NCBI RefSeq assembly: GCF_009749395.1
Contig: NZ_WBIR01000028.1
Span: 1-41,831 of the forward strand
Length of the DNA stretch: 41,831 nt
Direction: 5' to 3'
Origin: Agromyces salentinus
GTDB lineage: Bacteria > Actinomycetota > Actinomycetes > Actinomycetales > Microbacteriaceae
Made by a program: the position numbers and the translations under genes. Of the stretch, positions 10,029 to 18,501 are shown piece by piece. A model generated the notes under the pieces. That model saw nothing but the letters and a program-made list of their open reading frames with translations. It searched no databases and was not told the DNA's origin. Positions within the stretch are counted from its first letter, which is position 1, and each line of letters begins with the position of its first letter.

Positions 10029-10652
10029 ATGACCAGAACCACCGTGCGCGTCTACGCACGTGATCCCATCTCAGAAGCAGGCGTGACCAGCGCGCTGAGG
10101 CCGCGACCCGAGGTGCGGGTCGTCGGCCCGGATGATCCCGAGGCGCCGGAGGTCGTGCTCGTCGTCGTCGACGTGTTCGACGACGAGACGATGAACAGCC
10201 TGCGCTTCCTCCGCCGCAATGGTGAAGCGCGGGTGATCCTCGTCGCCTCGCAGCTCGATGACCGGGTGCTCGTCGACGCCGTCGAGTGCGGCGTCGTGGG
10301 TCTGCTTCGGCGTTCGGAGGCGACCGTCGACCGGCTGCTCTCCGCCATCACGGCGGCCGCCGCGGGGGAGGGCACCGTTCCGCCCGACCTGCTCGGCCGG
10401 CTGCTCGATCAGGTCGGACGCCTGCAGCGCACCGTGCTCGACCCACGGGGCATCACGTTCAGCGGCCTCGCCTCCCGAGAGGTCGAGGTGCTGAAGCTCG
10501 TCGCCGACGGCTGGGACACCGCCCAGATCGCGAAGGAGCTCTGCTACTCCGAACGCACCGTGAAGAACGTGCTCCACGACGTGACGACCCGCCTGCAGCT
10601 GCGCAACCGCTCGCATGCGGTCGCGTACGCCGTGCGCGAGGGACTCATCTGA
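10029..10652 (+). CDS. LuxR/NarL-type regulator of the CIS locus
   Basis: DNA-binding regulator of 207 aa. Residues 1-120 resemble a response-regulator receiver fold, but the acidic pocket is altered: ARDP replaces the usual VDDH, while a possible phospho-acceptor Asp remains in VVLVVVDVFDD. The C-terminal GerE/LuxR helix-turn-helix is clear (LASREVEVLKLVADGWDTAQ, then IAKELCYSERTVKNVLHDV). No sensor kinase gene is in the window. The ATG at 10029 follows a GGGGGGAA Shine-Dalgarno. It has its own hairpin terminator at 10663-10687. A LuxR-type regulator at this position is characteristic of actinobacterial CIS clusters, so it is a prime candidate for binding the repeated dyad element; that link is inference. 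Confidence 0.88.
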   Translation: MTRTTVRVYARDPISEAGVTSALRPRPEVRVVGPDDPEAPEVVLVVVDVFDDETMNSLRFLRRNGEARVILVASQLDDRVLVDAVECGVVGLLRRSEATVDRLLSAITAAAAGEGTVPPDLLGRLLDQVGRLQRTVLDPRGITFSGLASREVEVLKLVADGWDTAQIAKELCYSERTVKNVLHDVTTRLQLRNRSHAVAYAVREGLI

Positions 10653-10662
10653 GCGGATGCCG

Positions 10663-10687
10663 CGGGCCGACGCCGTGCGTCGGCCCG
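10663..10687 (+). terminator. Hairpin terminator after the LuxR-type gene
   Basis: Perfect 9-bp stem, CGGGCCGAC (10663-10671) and GTCGGCCCG (10679-10687), with a 7-nt loop, 10 nt after the stop codon. No T tract. It ends exactly where the first copy of the shared CIS element begins, so a new transcription unit probably starts downstream. Confidence 0.6.
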
Positions 10688-10718
10688 GTGCCCGAGTGGG
10701 CAGGTGCGCCTGCCCCGG
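10687..10718 (+). promoter_or_regulatory. Shared CIS promoter element, copy A
   Basis: GTGCCCGAGTGGGCA followed after 8 nt by TGCCCCGG. It lies 67 nt before the GTG start of the large secreted protein. Same arrangement and orientation as the copies at 16975, 20733, 21715 and 25598. Confidence 0.55.
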
Positions 10719-10785
10719 TCGGTGCACCGGGTCGAGGGCGGCAGGGCCCGTCGTTCGCCATCGTGGGGTGATGGGAGGAGACGCC

Positions 10786-13700
10786 GTGCGCCGAGTGGTA
10801 TCCGCATGGGCGGTCGCCGTGGCGGTCGTCGCCCTGGTCGCGCCGTTCGCGGCCGCGGTTCCCGCGGTCGCAGCGACGGATGCCGTGGCAACGGTCGCAT
10901 CGTCCTCGGCGTCCGTGTCACCTGCCGCGGTGACGTCGTCGGTCGGCGAGGCGTCGGCTCCCGCGGTCCGTGCTCCGGTCGCCGGGACTCCCGCCCGCAC
11001 GGCCCGCCCGGCAGCGGCAGCGCCGTCGGCCGTGCGTGGGGCCACGGCGGAGGCCGAATCGCCTGGGCTGCGGCTGTCGGTCACCGCAGACCCGATGCCG
11101 GTGGCGATCGGCGGAATCGTCACCGTGACGCTGACGGTCACGAACCTCGACCTCCCGGCCGATCGGGAGACGGATCGGCTGGCCGTCAGCCTCGACTGGA
11201 GGTCTTCCTCGTTCAGGCCGGTGGCGGAGTCGGGGAGTTCGCTGTGGCACCTGATCGGAACGAGTGACGGGTACCGCAACTGGCCTGAGACGAGCGGTGA
11301 TCGATGCCTGATCGAGGGCGTGAGCGTGCCGGGCACGACCGGGCAGTGCGTCGTCCGGCTTCGTGACACGGGCGTTCGCCCGTTCGGCACGACGTCGGCG
11401 GACCGTGGCGAGTTCCGCGCGACTGCCGCCGGCTGGGTGGACGTGTCCAGCGAGGCGTTCGAGTTCACCCCGCTGGGGAACGACCAGGTCGTGACCACCG
11501 CGGTCGCGGCGGCGGCGGAGACCGTCTACCTGCTCTCCGTGGAGAACTACGACTACCTCGGCATCGCCGCGGTCGGCGACGATGAGGAGGTGCTCGGCAG
11601 GTTCGCCGTGACGAGCAGCGAGGTGGCCGTGCGCGGCCTGGACGACGCCGAGCTGGTCGTGCGTCTCTCGTGGCCCCAGGGCATGGTGCTCGAGGATCCA
11701 CCGCCGGCGGGCTGCGTCACCTTCGGGGCCTCCGCCCTCGACTGCACGATCGACGACGCCAACGTGCTGCCCGGCCTCCCGGACCCGCCGGTCGACTACG
11801 ACGACCTGTACCAGCGAGTGCTGCGGGAATGGGACCTGCACTTCACGCCTCCCGCCTCGCAGGTGGAGCGTGAACGGCTGGACTCATTCGATATCGAGTT
11901 CGTGAGCGGGTGGACCTACACCGAGCCGATCATCGCGCTCGCCTCGTCACGGGATGCCGCGACGAGCTCGCCGCACGGCGCATCCGGGGGTGGCAAGGCC
12001 TCGATGACGGTGGTCGCCCCCGCATCGCGCGAGGCGCCCGTGATGCCGGCCGCGAGCCCGCCGCCGCCGGGCGGAATCGTCATGACCTCGGCCTGGGCGG
12101 CGCCGGACAGCACGCCCTTCGCCCTGCTCGACCAGGTCTTCCCGACGACGACCGACCTCGATGCGGAGTATCTGTCGTCGGCCGGCGGCGATGAGGTCGC
12201 CGCCGTCTTCACCGTCACCCACCGCCCCGAGGTCACGACGGTCCTGACGGGCTCGGTGGTGGAGGTCAGGCTGGACTGGCCCGATTTCGTCGAACCGGTC
12301 GCGGACCCGGTCGGGTGCACGTCCTACGTCGACCACGTCTGCACGATCGAGGGCCTCGATGAACCGGGCGCGACGGCCGAGATCACCATGGAGTTCGTGG
12401 TCACCGCCGGCGCCCCGGATTGGGGCCGGTTCAGCGCCTCCGCGGGATCCGTGATCGTCGTGGAGCCCAACTCCGACGGCGACATCGAGCACGAGTTCCC
12501 CAGCAGCTGGATCCTCTACAGCTCGCGCGCGCTGACCATCGACGACGCGTTGGTGACCCTCGACGTGGTACTGAGCGAGGACTCCGTCTGGGAGGAGGGC
12601 CCGATGCTCATGGCCAGGGTCATCCCGTCCCGCGCCGTGCGCGAGGACGATGGCGGCGACTTCTGGGGCGACCTCATCGTGGGCATCGCGATCACCTGGC
12701 CCGACTACCTCACGCCGGCGAGCATCCCCTCGGGGTGCACCGCCCAGACGGACGGCATGGTGTGCGAGGTCACGCTCGAGGATCCGGGCCCAGATCCCGC
12801 GATGGGCGTGCTCATCGCCTTCTCGGTCGGCCCCGGGGTGACCGACGGCATCGTCCGCGCCGAGGGTGCCTACCTCCAGGAGTTCGACGGCGAGGAGAGC
12901 GAAGACCTTCCCGTCGAATGGGTCGTGCCCGATGAGGAGCCCGTGGGCGGAGTCGACCCGTTCATCGCGCTCGATGTGGACGTCGAGCGCGACCTCGTCT
13001 GGGAGGGCGGCGAGGACGTCGGCGCCACGGTGACCGCGACGCGGACCGCCTTCCCCGACGTCCGTCGCGACCCGTTCGGCGACCTCGCCGTCGAGGTCCT
13101 GATCACATGGCCGGAGTTCCTTGTCCCGACCGCTGCGCCCACCGGCTGCGAGTCGTGGGACGGAACCATCTGCGTCATCGTGCTGCCCGATCCCGGCTCG
13201 GTGGTCGAGATCGGGCTCGAGTTCTCGGTCGGCAGCGCCCCGCCCGGCGGGCTCGTGCCGGGCGTGATCACGGCCGAGGCGGCCGGCCTGCTGCATCGCA
13301 GCGACGACGGCGACCAGTCGCTCCCAACGGAGTGGGTGGGGTCGGACGAGGACCGGGTGACCCGCATCCGGGCGGAGATCACGCTCGACCTGCGCCTCGA
13401 CCGCGACCCGGGGTACACGGGCGGCAAGCAGCTGGTCGTCACCACGACCCTCACGCGCGAGGCGGCCGGGCCGGAGTTCCCCGGCCTCGAGGTCGGCCTG
13501 GACTTCGACTGGGCCGGATACCTCACGAGGACCTCGCAGTCCGGGTGCGCGAGCTTCTCGGGCACGACGTGCACGGTGACGGGGCTGGACGAGCCAGGGG
13601 CATCCGCCATCGTGCGGTTGACCTTCTCGATGCCGCCGCCGACCCTGCCGCCGGTGCCGGAGGTCGCCCCGCGGACCGACGACGTCGCGGTCGACGGAGT

Positions 13701-14262
13701 CGCGCTGTCGTTCGCGCCGCCGCCGGTCGAGCCGCCGCCACCTCCGCCCGAGCCGGCGCCCTGGCCGCCCGAGGGGTGCTTCATCGCCGACGACGGCACC
13801 TGCGTGTGCCTCGACGAATCCGAGGCCTGCCCTCCAGAGCCGGCCCTTCCGGAGGAACCCGCAGCCGAACCCGAGCCGCTCGACGGCACCCTGCCCCCGG
13901 CGTGGATCGGGCAGGACCGGGAGCCGTTCACGGTGCTGCAGCCGAACCTCCTCCTCGCACAGTCGGTCGTGACGCCCGGCGACGGCATCGAGACGTACGC
14001 CAAGTACCTGCCGCCGGATGCCGCGGTGACGTTCCGCTGGGAGGGTGTGCCGACCTCCACGCCCGCGGTGCACTGGGAGAACCCCGACGACCCGACCCAG
14101 GCGCGCTGGTCGCTCGTGATCCTGCGCTGGCAGTTCGCGGGGGCGCGCACCCTCGTCATGCACAGCGAGGACGGCCTGTTCGCCGACATCCCCTCGACCA
14201 ACCAGCTCCTCGTGGTGCCGCGCACCGGCATGGGGCCCGACCTCGTGGGGAGGGGCGGATGA
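10786..14262 (+). CDS. Large secreted Cys-pair beta-repeat protein coupled to the CIS operon
   Basis: Protein of 1158 aa with a Sec signal peptide (hydrophobic core AVAVVALVAPFAAAV, probable cleavage after residue 30). The body holds about six related beta-sandwich repeats, like DUF11-type surface domains. Each has a hallmark W-P-x-[FY]-[LV] ... GC ... C ... DEPG pattern; the best copies lie near 12270, 12690, 13100 and 13505, spaced about 400-420 nt, with weaker ones near 11190 and 11670. The two Cys per repeat could form a disulphide outside the cell. A proline-rich hinge (about 13725-13765) and a small Cys-rich segment (CFIADDGTCVCLDESEACPP) precede the C-terminal domain. No C-terminal anchor is seen. 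GTG at 10786 was chosen for the GGGAGGAG Shine-Dalgarno; ATG at 10771 is the alternative. It overlaps the tail-terminator gene (ATGA). Function unknown. Confidence 0.8.
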   Translation: MRRVVSAWAVAVAVVALVAPFAAAVPAVAATDAVATVASSSASVSPAAVTSSVGEASAPAVRAPVAGTPARTARPAAAAPSAVRGATAEAESPGLRLSVTADPMPVAIGGIVTVTLTVTNLDLPADRETDRLAVSLDWRSSSFRPVAESGSSLWHLIGTSDGYRNWPETSGDRCLIEGVSVPGTTGQCVVRLRDTGVRPFGTTSADRGEFRATAAGWVDVSSEAFEFTPLGNDQVVTTAVAAAAETVYLLSVENYDYLGIAAVGDDEEVLGRFAVTSSEVAVRGLDDAELVVRLSWPQGMVLEDPPPAGCVTFGASALDCTIDDANVLPGLPDPPVDYDDLYQRVLREWDLHFTPPASQVERERLDSFDIEFVSGWTYTEPIIALASSRDAATSSPHGASGGGKASMTVVAPASREAPVMPAASPPPPGGIVMTSAWAAPDSTPFALLDQVFPTTTDLDAEYLSSAGGDEVAAVFTVTHRPEVTTVLTGSVVEVRLDWPDFVEPVADPVGCTSYVDHVCTIEGLDEPGATAEITMEFVVTAGAPDWGRFSASAGSVIVVEPNSDGDIEHEFPSSWILYSSRALTIDDALVTLDVVLSEDSVWEEGPMLMARVIPSRAVREDDGGDFWGDLIVGIAITWPDYLTPASIPSGCTAQTDGMVCEVTLEDPGPDPAMGVLIAFSVGPGVTDGIVRAEGAYLQEFDGEESEDLPVEWVVPDEEPVGGVDPFIALDVDVERDLVWEGGEDVGATVTATRTAFPDVRRDPFGDLAVEVLITWPEFLVPTAAPTGCESWDGTICVIVLPDPGSVVEIGLEFSVGSAPPGGLVPGVITAEAAGLLHRSDDGDQSLPTEWVGSDEDRVTRIRAEITLDLRLDRDPGYTGGKQLVVTTTLTREAAGPEFPGLEVGLDFDWAGYLTRTSQSGCASFSGTTCTVTGLDEPGASAIVRLTFSMPPPTLPPVPEVAPRTDDVAVDGVALSFAPPPVEPPPPPPEPAPWPPEGCFIADDGTCVCLDESEACPPEPALPEEPAAEPEPLDGTLPPAWIGQDREPFTVLQPNLLLAQSVVTPGDGIETYAKYLPPDAAVTFRWEGVPTSTPAVHWENPDDPTQARWSLVILRWQFAGARTLVMHSEDGLFADIPSTNQLLVVPRTGMGPDLVGRGG

Positions 14263-14879
14263 TCGGCGAGATCGACGAGGCGCTGCGGGCGCTCGTCAAG
14301 GCGTCGGAGGGCATCGCCGCCGACATCGACATCGCGCTCGACGCGCCCACCACGGACTGGGCGGCGAGGCGCAATGCCCCGACGGTCGACCTCTTCCTCT
14401 ACGACATCCGCGAGGACGTGCGCCGCCGGGAGTTCGGCTTCATCGAGCGTCGCGACGAGCACGGCATCGTGGTGTCGAGGGAGCCCGCCCCGAGGTACTT
14501 CAAGCTCTCGTACCTCGTGACGGCGTGGACCCAGCGGCCCGACGACGAGCACCGGCTGCTCGACGCGCTGCTGCGGTGCTTCCTGCGCTTCGACGCGATC
14601 CCCGACGCCTTCGTCGTCGACACGCTCGCCGAGACCGGCCTGCCGTGCTCGATCACCATCGCGCAGCCGCCGCCGGAGGATCGGGCGTTCGCCGACGTGT
14701 GGTCCTCCCTCGGCGGGGAGCTGAAGCCCTCGCTCGATGTCGTCGTCACGGCACCGCTCACGCGCGCCATCTCGTACTCGGTCGGCCCGCCCGTCACGGC
14801 CGGCGTCGGCGCGAGCTTCGAAGCCATCGGATTCGGGAGTGAAGATGCCAGGTTCGAGCCCGCCCCCGACGCGGACTGA
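14259..14879 (+). CDS. CIS tail terminator, Pvc16/DUF4255 family
   Basis: Protein of 206 aa recognisable as the DUF4255/Pvc16_N family: N-terminal MIGEIDEALRALV, then PTVDLFLYDIRED, RREFGFIERRDE and FKLSYLVTAWT blocks, ending in a beta strand (SLDVVVTAPL). Family members cap the distal end of the sheath and tube of Photorhabdus virulence cassettes, antifeeding prophage and actinobacterial CIS. The start overlaps the stop of the secreted repeat protein (ATGA), and the AAA+ gene begins one base after its stop. Soluble, cytoplasmic. Confidence 0.88.
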   Translation: MIGEIDEALRALVKASEGIAADIDIALDAPTTDWAARRNAPTVDLFLYDIREDVRRREFGFIERRDEHGIVVSREPAPRYFKLSYLVTAWTQRPDDEHRLLDALLRCFLRFDAIPDAFVVDTLAETGLPCSITIAQPPPEDRAFADVWSSLGGELKPSLDVVVTAPLTRAISYSVGPPVTAGVGASFEAIGFGSEDARFEPAPDAD

Positions 14880-14880
14880 C

Positions 14881-16932
14881 ATGACGAGCGATCCGGGCCT
14901 CGCGCACCTGCTCGGACGCCTCGGCGCGATCGAGGATCGCATCCGTCGCCTCGTCGCCGCGCGTCGGGCGGTGGACCCCCAGCCCGACGACCCGTTCCGC
15001 GGCCTCTACCTCAGCGACGAGCTCATCGATCGCATGCTCGAGGGCGCCCCGGAGGTGCCCGAGTGGTCGGATGCCTCGGCCCGCCTCGCCGCGTGCGAAC
15101 AGGCCGCCGACATGGCCGAGGCCGCCGGGCACCCCGTACGGCTGCGCCGGCTGGCCGACGAGTTCGGGCTCGCGCCCATCGACGTGGACCTGCTCGTCAT
15201 CGCGCTCGCCGCGGACCTGGATCCGCGGTTCGAGCGGTTCTTCGGCTACCTCAACGACGATGTGGGACGCCGCCGCCCCTCCGTCACGGTCGCGCTCGAG
15301 CTCTGCGGCGTGCCCCTGACGAATGCCGCCGACCGCGCGCGGCTCCTCACCGGCCCGCTCGTCGCCGGCGGTCTCGTGATCGTCGAAGACGAGGACCGTC
15401 CGCTCCCCGGGCGTGCGGTGCGGGTGCCCGACCGCGTCGTCGGCCACCTCCTCGGCGACGACACCCCCGACCGATCGCTCGACGGCGTGCTCGTCGAGGC
15501 GGCGGACATCGAGTGGGGCGACGACCTCCGCGTTCGCCGGGCGCTCGCCGGCGGCATCCGACTGCTGTACCTGCGGGAGACGGCGACCGGCTCCGGCGAG
15601 ACGATCGCGCGGCGCGCCCTGCGGGCGAATGGGCTCGGCGCCGTGCAGGTCGACCTGCCGCGGCTCGGGCACGAGGCCGACGCACTCGGGCTGGCCCGGC
15701 TCGCGGTGCGCGAGGCGCGGCTCACGGGGCGCGGGCTGGTGATCTCGCCCGTGACGCTCGAGACGACGCCGGCGCTCATCGAGGTGCTGGCCGACTCCCC
15801 GAGGCCGACGGTCCTCGTCGGCGAGCCGAGCTGGGATCCGGGCTGGTTCCGCGAGCTTCCGGCAATGGACGACGTGGACGCCTCGACGGCCGAGGAGCGC
15901 AACGCCCTCTGGGCGCAAGCGCTCGGGCCCGCCGCGGATGGGCTCGACGTCGACACGGCCACTGCGCAGTTCCGCCTCCGGCCCGAGCAGGTCCTCCGCG
16001 CCTCCGCGACCGCGCGCACGCAGGCCGCGCTCTCGCCGACCGGGGCGATCACCGCGGCCGACCTGGCTGCGGGAGCCCGGGCCGAGAACGCCTCGGCGCT
16101 CGACCGCCTGGCCAGGCGCGTCTCGCCGCGCGTCGGCTGGAGCGACCTCGTGCTGCCCGCCGCCACGATGGAGGCGCTGCGGGAGATCGAGGTGCGCGCC
16201 CGCCATCGCGAGCAGGTGCTCGGCGACTGGGGCATGCGCCCGGGCGGCGGGCGCGGGCACGGTGTCGTCGGGCTGTTCGCGGGCGACTCCGGCACGGGCA
16301 AGACGATGTCGGCCGAGGTCGTCGCGGGCGAGCTCGGCCTCGACCTCTACGTGATCGACCTGTCGTCGGTGGTCGACAAGTACATCGGCGAGACCGAGAA
16401 GAACCTCGAGCGGATCTTCGTCGCAGCGGCCGGGACGAACGCCGTGCTGCTCTTCGACGAGGCCGACGCGGTGTTCGGCAAGCGCAGCGACGTGAAGGAC
16501 GCGCACGACCGGTACGCCAACGTCGAGAGCGCGTACCTGCTGCAGCGCATGGAGACCTTCGACGGGCTCGCGATCCTCGCGACGAACCTGCGCGCCAACA
16601 TCGACGAGGCGTTCACCCGCCGGCTCGACGTGATCGTCGACTTCCCGATGCCGGATGCCGCGCACCGCACGCGCCTCTGGGACCGGAGCCTCGGGTCGCG
16701 CCTCCGGCGCGGCGACGACCTGGACCTCGTCTTCCTCGGTGACGCGTTCGAGCTCGCCGGCGGAGCCATCCGCTCGGCCGCGGTCACCGCCGCCTATCTC
16801 GCCGCCGCCGACGAGGGCACCGTGCGGATGCGGCACCTCGTGATGGCCGTGCACCGCGAGTACCGCAAGCTCGGGCGCCTGCTCGTGGAGCGCGAGTTCG
16901 GGCCGTACTGGCCCGAGGTGGTGGGGCGATGA
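14881..16932 (+). CDS. AAA+ ATPase of the CIS (Pvc15/Cis15-like)
   Basis: Cytoplasmic ATPase of 683 aa. The N-terminal half (about 1-400) contains the helical/winged region typical of eCIS ATPases (PIDVDLLVIALAADLDPRFE). The C-terminal AAA+ module has Walker A GDSGTGKT (468-475), Walker B LLFDEAD (523-529, with D526 and E527), a sensor-1-like ATNLR and arginine-finger-like FTRRLD. Proteins of this family are conserved in eCIS clusters; assembly, remodelling or cargo loading are the proposed roles. It follows the Pvc16 gene by one base and closes this operon; a new unit starts at the element at 16975. Confidence 0.92.
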   Translation: MTSDPGLAHLLGRLGAIEDRIRRLVAARRAVDPQPDDPFRGLYLSDELIDRMLEGAPEVPEWSDASARLAACEQAADMAEAAGHPVRLRRLADEFGLAPIDVDLLVIALAADLDPRFERFFGYLNDDVGRRRPSVTVALELCGVPLTNAADRARLLTGPLVAGGLVIVEDEDRPLPGRAVRVPDRVVGHLLGDDTPDRSLDGVLVEAADIEWGDDLRVRRALAGGIRLLYLRETATGSGETIARRALRANGLGAVQVDLPRLGHEADALGLARLAVREARLTGRGLVISPVTLETTPALIEVLADSPRPTVLVGEPSWDPGWFRELPAMDDVDASTAEERNALWAQALGPAADGLDVDTATAQFRLRPEQVLRASATARTQAALSPTGAITAADLAAGARAENASALDRLARRVSPRVGWSDLVLPAATMEALREIEVRARHREQVLGDWGMRPGGGRGHGVVGLFAGDSGTGKTMSAEVVAGELGLDLYVIDLSSVVDKYIGETEKNLERIFVAAAGTNAVLLFDEADAVFGKRSDVKDAHDRYANVESAYLLQRMETFDGLAILATNLRANIDEAFTRRLDVIVDFPMPDAAHRTRLWDRSLGSRLRRGDDLDLVFLGDAFELAGGAIRSAAVTAAYLAAADEGTVRMRHLVMAVHREYRKLGRLLVEREFGPYWPEVVGR

Positions 16933-16974
16933 CGGTGGCCGGCACGGCGCGGCGCGCGCGATCGCGACGGGGCC

Positions 16975-17006
16975 GGTGCCCCTTCGGGCACAGTTCGCTC
17001 CGCACG
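16975..17006 (+). promoter_or_regulatory. Shared CIS promoter element, copy B
   Basis: GTGCCCCTTCGGGCA followed after 8 nt by a degenerate right half (TCCGCACG). It lies 46 nt before the DUF4157 gene. It shares TTCGGGCACAG with copy C. The rest of the 120-nt gap shows only the Shine-Dalgarno. Confidence 0.5.
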
Positions 17007-17052
17007 CCCCGCACGGCGGTGGAATGGAATCGGGCAACCATGGAGGTGCACC

Positions 17053-17730
17053 ATGCACGCACATGACTACGACGGAGCGGACCTCGAACTCGCGCGTCGG
17101 ACGTCCGACGTCGAGCGCGAGTCGCAGGCCAGGACGGCCGGCCTCGCCGAGCGGCGGCCCGACCTGATCGGACCGGCCGGCATGCTGCGGCTGCAGCGCG
17201 AGGCCGGCAATGGCGCCGTCAGCGAGATGGTCGAGGAGCAGCGCTCACCCGTGCTCGACGTCGTCGGCAGTTCGGGCTCGCCGCTCGAGCCGGCGGTCCG
17301 CACCGACATGGAGTCCCGGCTTGGCCAGGACTTCGGCGACGTGCGCGTCCACACGGATGCCGCGGCCCATGACTCCGCGAAGTCGGTCGGCGCGAACGCC
17401 TACACGGTCGGCAGCAACGTCGTGTTCCAGCGGGACGCGTACGACCCGGGTTCGCTCGCCGGCCAGACGACCCTCGCCCACGAGCTGACGCATGTCGTGC
17501 AACAACGGTCGGGTCCGGTGGAGGGCACGCCGAGCGGCGGCGGGGTCAGCGTCAGCGACCCGGGCGACCGCTTCGAGCAGGCTGCATCCGAGAACGCGTC
17601 GCGCGTGATGAGCGAACCCGCACCGGTGCAGCGCCACGCCGAGGGCGAAGAGGAGGAGGCGCCCGTGCAGGGCAGCTTCGTGCAGCGCGAGGAGGCTCCC
17701 GAGGAGGAACCGGAGGAGGCGGCCGGCTGA
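17053..17730 (+). CDS. DUF4157 (eCIS-core) metalloprotease-like cargo/adaptor
   Basis: Protein of 225 aa. After a charged N-terminus comes LQREAGNGAV (47-56), a signature also present in the two other cargo candidates. Residues about 78-160 are the DUF4157/eCIS-core domain: PAVRTDMESRLGQDFGDVRV, then YTVGSNVVFQ and the zinc motif HELTH (143-147). The tail is acidic and carries VQR and VQ-like repeats (APVQRHAEGE, FVQREEAPEE). DUF4157 is the most common marker of eCIS-delivered proteins. Whether it cleaves a target, processes itself or only mediates loading is unknown. GGAGGTG sits 6 nt before the ATG. It converges with the next gene, leaving an 18-nt gap. Confidence 0.88.
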   Translation: MHAHDYDGADLELARRTSDVERESQARTAGLAERRPDLIGPAGMLRLQREAGNGAVSEMVEEQRSPVLDVVGSSGSPLEPAVRTDMESRLGQDFGDVRVHTDAAAHDSAKSVGANAYTVGSNVVFQRDAYDPGSLAGQTTLAHELTHVVQQRSGPVEGTPSGGGVSVSDPGDRFEQAASENASRVMSEPAPVQRHAEGEEEEAPVQGSFVQREEAPEEEPEEAAG

Positions 17731-17748
17731 CGCCCGGACGACGACCGC

Positions 17749-18501
17749 TCAGCCGAGCGCGCCCATCGGGACGACCTGAACCGGCGCCTGTACGGCGAAC
17801 GCCTGAACCCCGTCAGCTGCCCAGGGCCCCGTGAGGGCGATCGTGCCCGATGCCGCGGCGGTCGCGCGATCACCGCCGTCGAGGCCGGAGAACGGCAACG
17901 AACAGGCCGCGCGACGACCGGGCGGCAGCTCGGCGATCGCCCTGATGCCGTCGCGCAGGGTGCCGTCGGTATCGACGAGACCGAGCGTCGGCGTCGGGAG
18001 CTCGAGGAGTGCCCCGGAGACGGAGGTCACCGCCAACCGCTCGGCATCGAGGTACAGCGAGGTGGTCTCGATGCCGAGCGAGGCGAACGTGAAGCTGAGC
18101 ATGGTGCCCATGCCGGGCACGTCGACGACGAGCGGCTCGAGCCGCACCGCGGCGACCGCGGTCTGCAGGGCGCGGGCGATGAGCGGATCGACTGCGGCGT
18201 CCAGACCCGCGTCGACGGCGGTCCCGTGCGAGACGAGCGCCTTCCGGCCCTCGAGGTCGATCGACCATCCGACGTCGCCGCCCGCGCCGTCGTGCTGCGC
18301 GGCCTGTGCCCGATGGGCGGCCTCGACCGCAGCATCCGCTTCGACGCTCGAGCAGGCCGTGCGGAACGTGCCGACCGTGTCGCCGGCCGCCCCTGGCCGT
18401 CGCAGCACCGCGACCCAGCATGCGGCATCCGTCACCGCGAACGCGAGGTCGCGTGCGGGGCCGCCGACGCGTGCGAGCAGCCGCGGCGCGCCCTCGCTCA
18501 C
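17749..18501 (-). CDS. Unknown 250-aa protein coupled to the metzincin-like cargo
   Basis: I do not recognise a family. The protein is Ala-, Gly- and Val-rich and probably soluble, with strand-like stretches such as TMLSFTFASLGIETTSLYLD and a short Cys content (C28, C49, C197 region). No signal peptide, transmembrane helix or catalytic motif is seen. It starts at a GTG that overlaps the stop of the metzincin-like gene (GTGA), so the pair is translationally coupled. That arrangement fits an immunity protein, a chaperone or a loading adaptor for that cargo; none of these is shown by the sequence. Confidence 0.7.
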   Translation of the reverse strand: MSEGAPRLLARVGGPARDLAFAVTDAACWVAVLRRPGAAGDTVGTFRTACSSVEADAAVEAAHRAQAAQHDGAGGDVGWSIDLEGRKALVSHGTAVDAGLDAAVDPLIARALQTAVAAVRLEPLVVDVPGMGTMLSFTFASLGIETTSLYLDAERLAVTSVSGALLELPTPTLGLVDTDGTLRDGIRAIAELPPGRRAACSLPFSGLDGGDRATAAASGTIALTGPWAADGVQAFAVQAPVQVVPMGALG

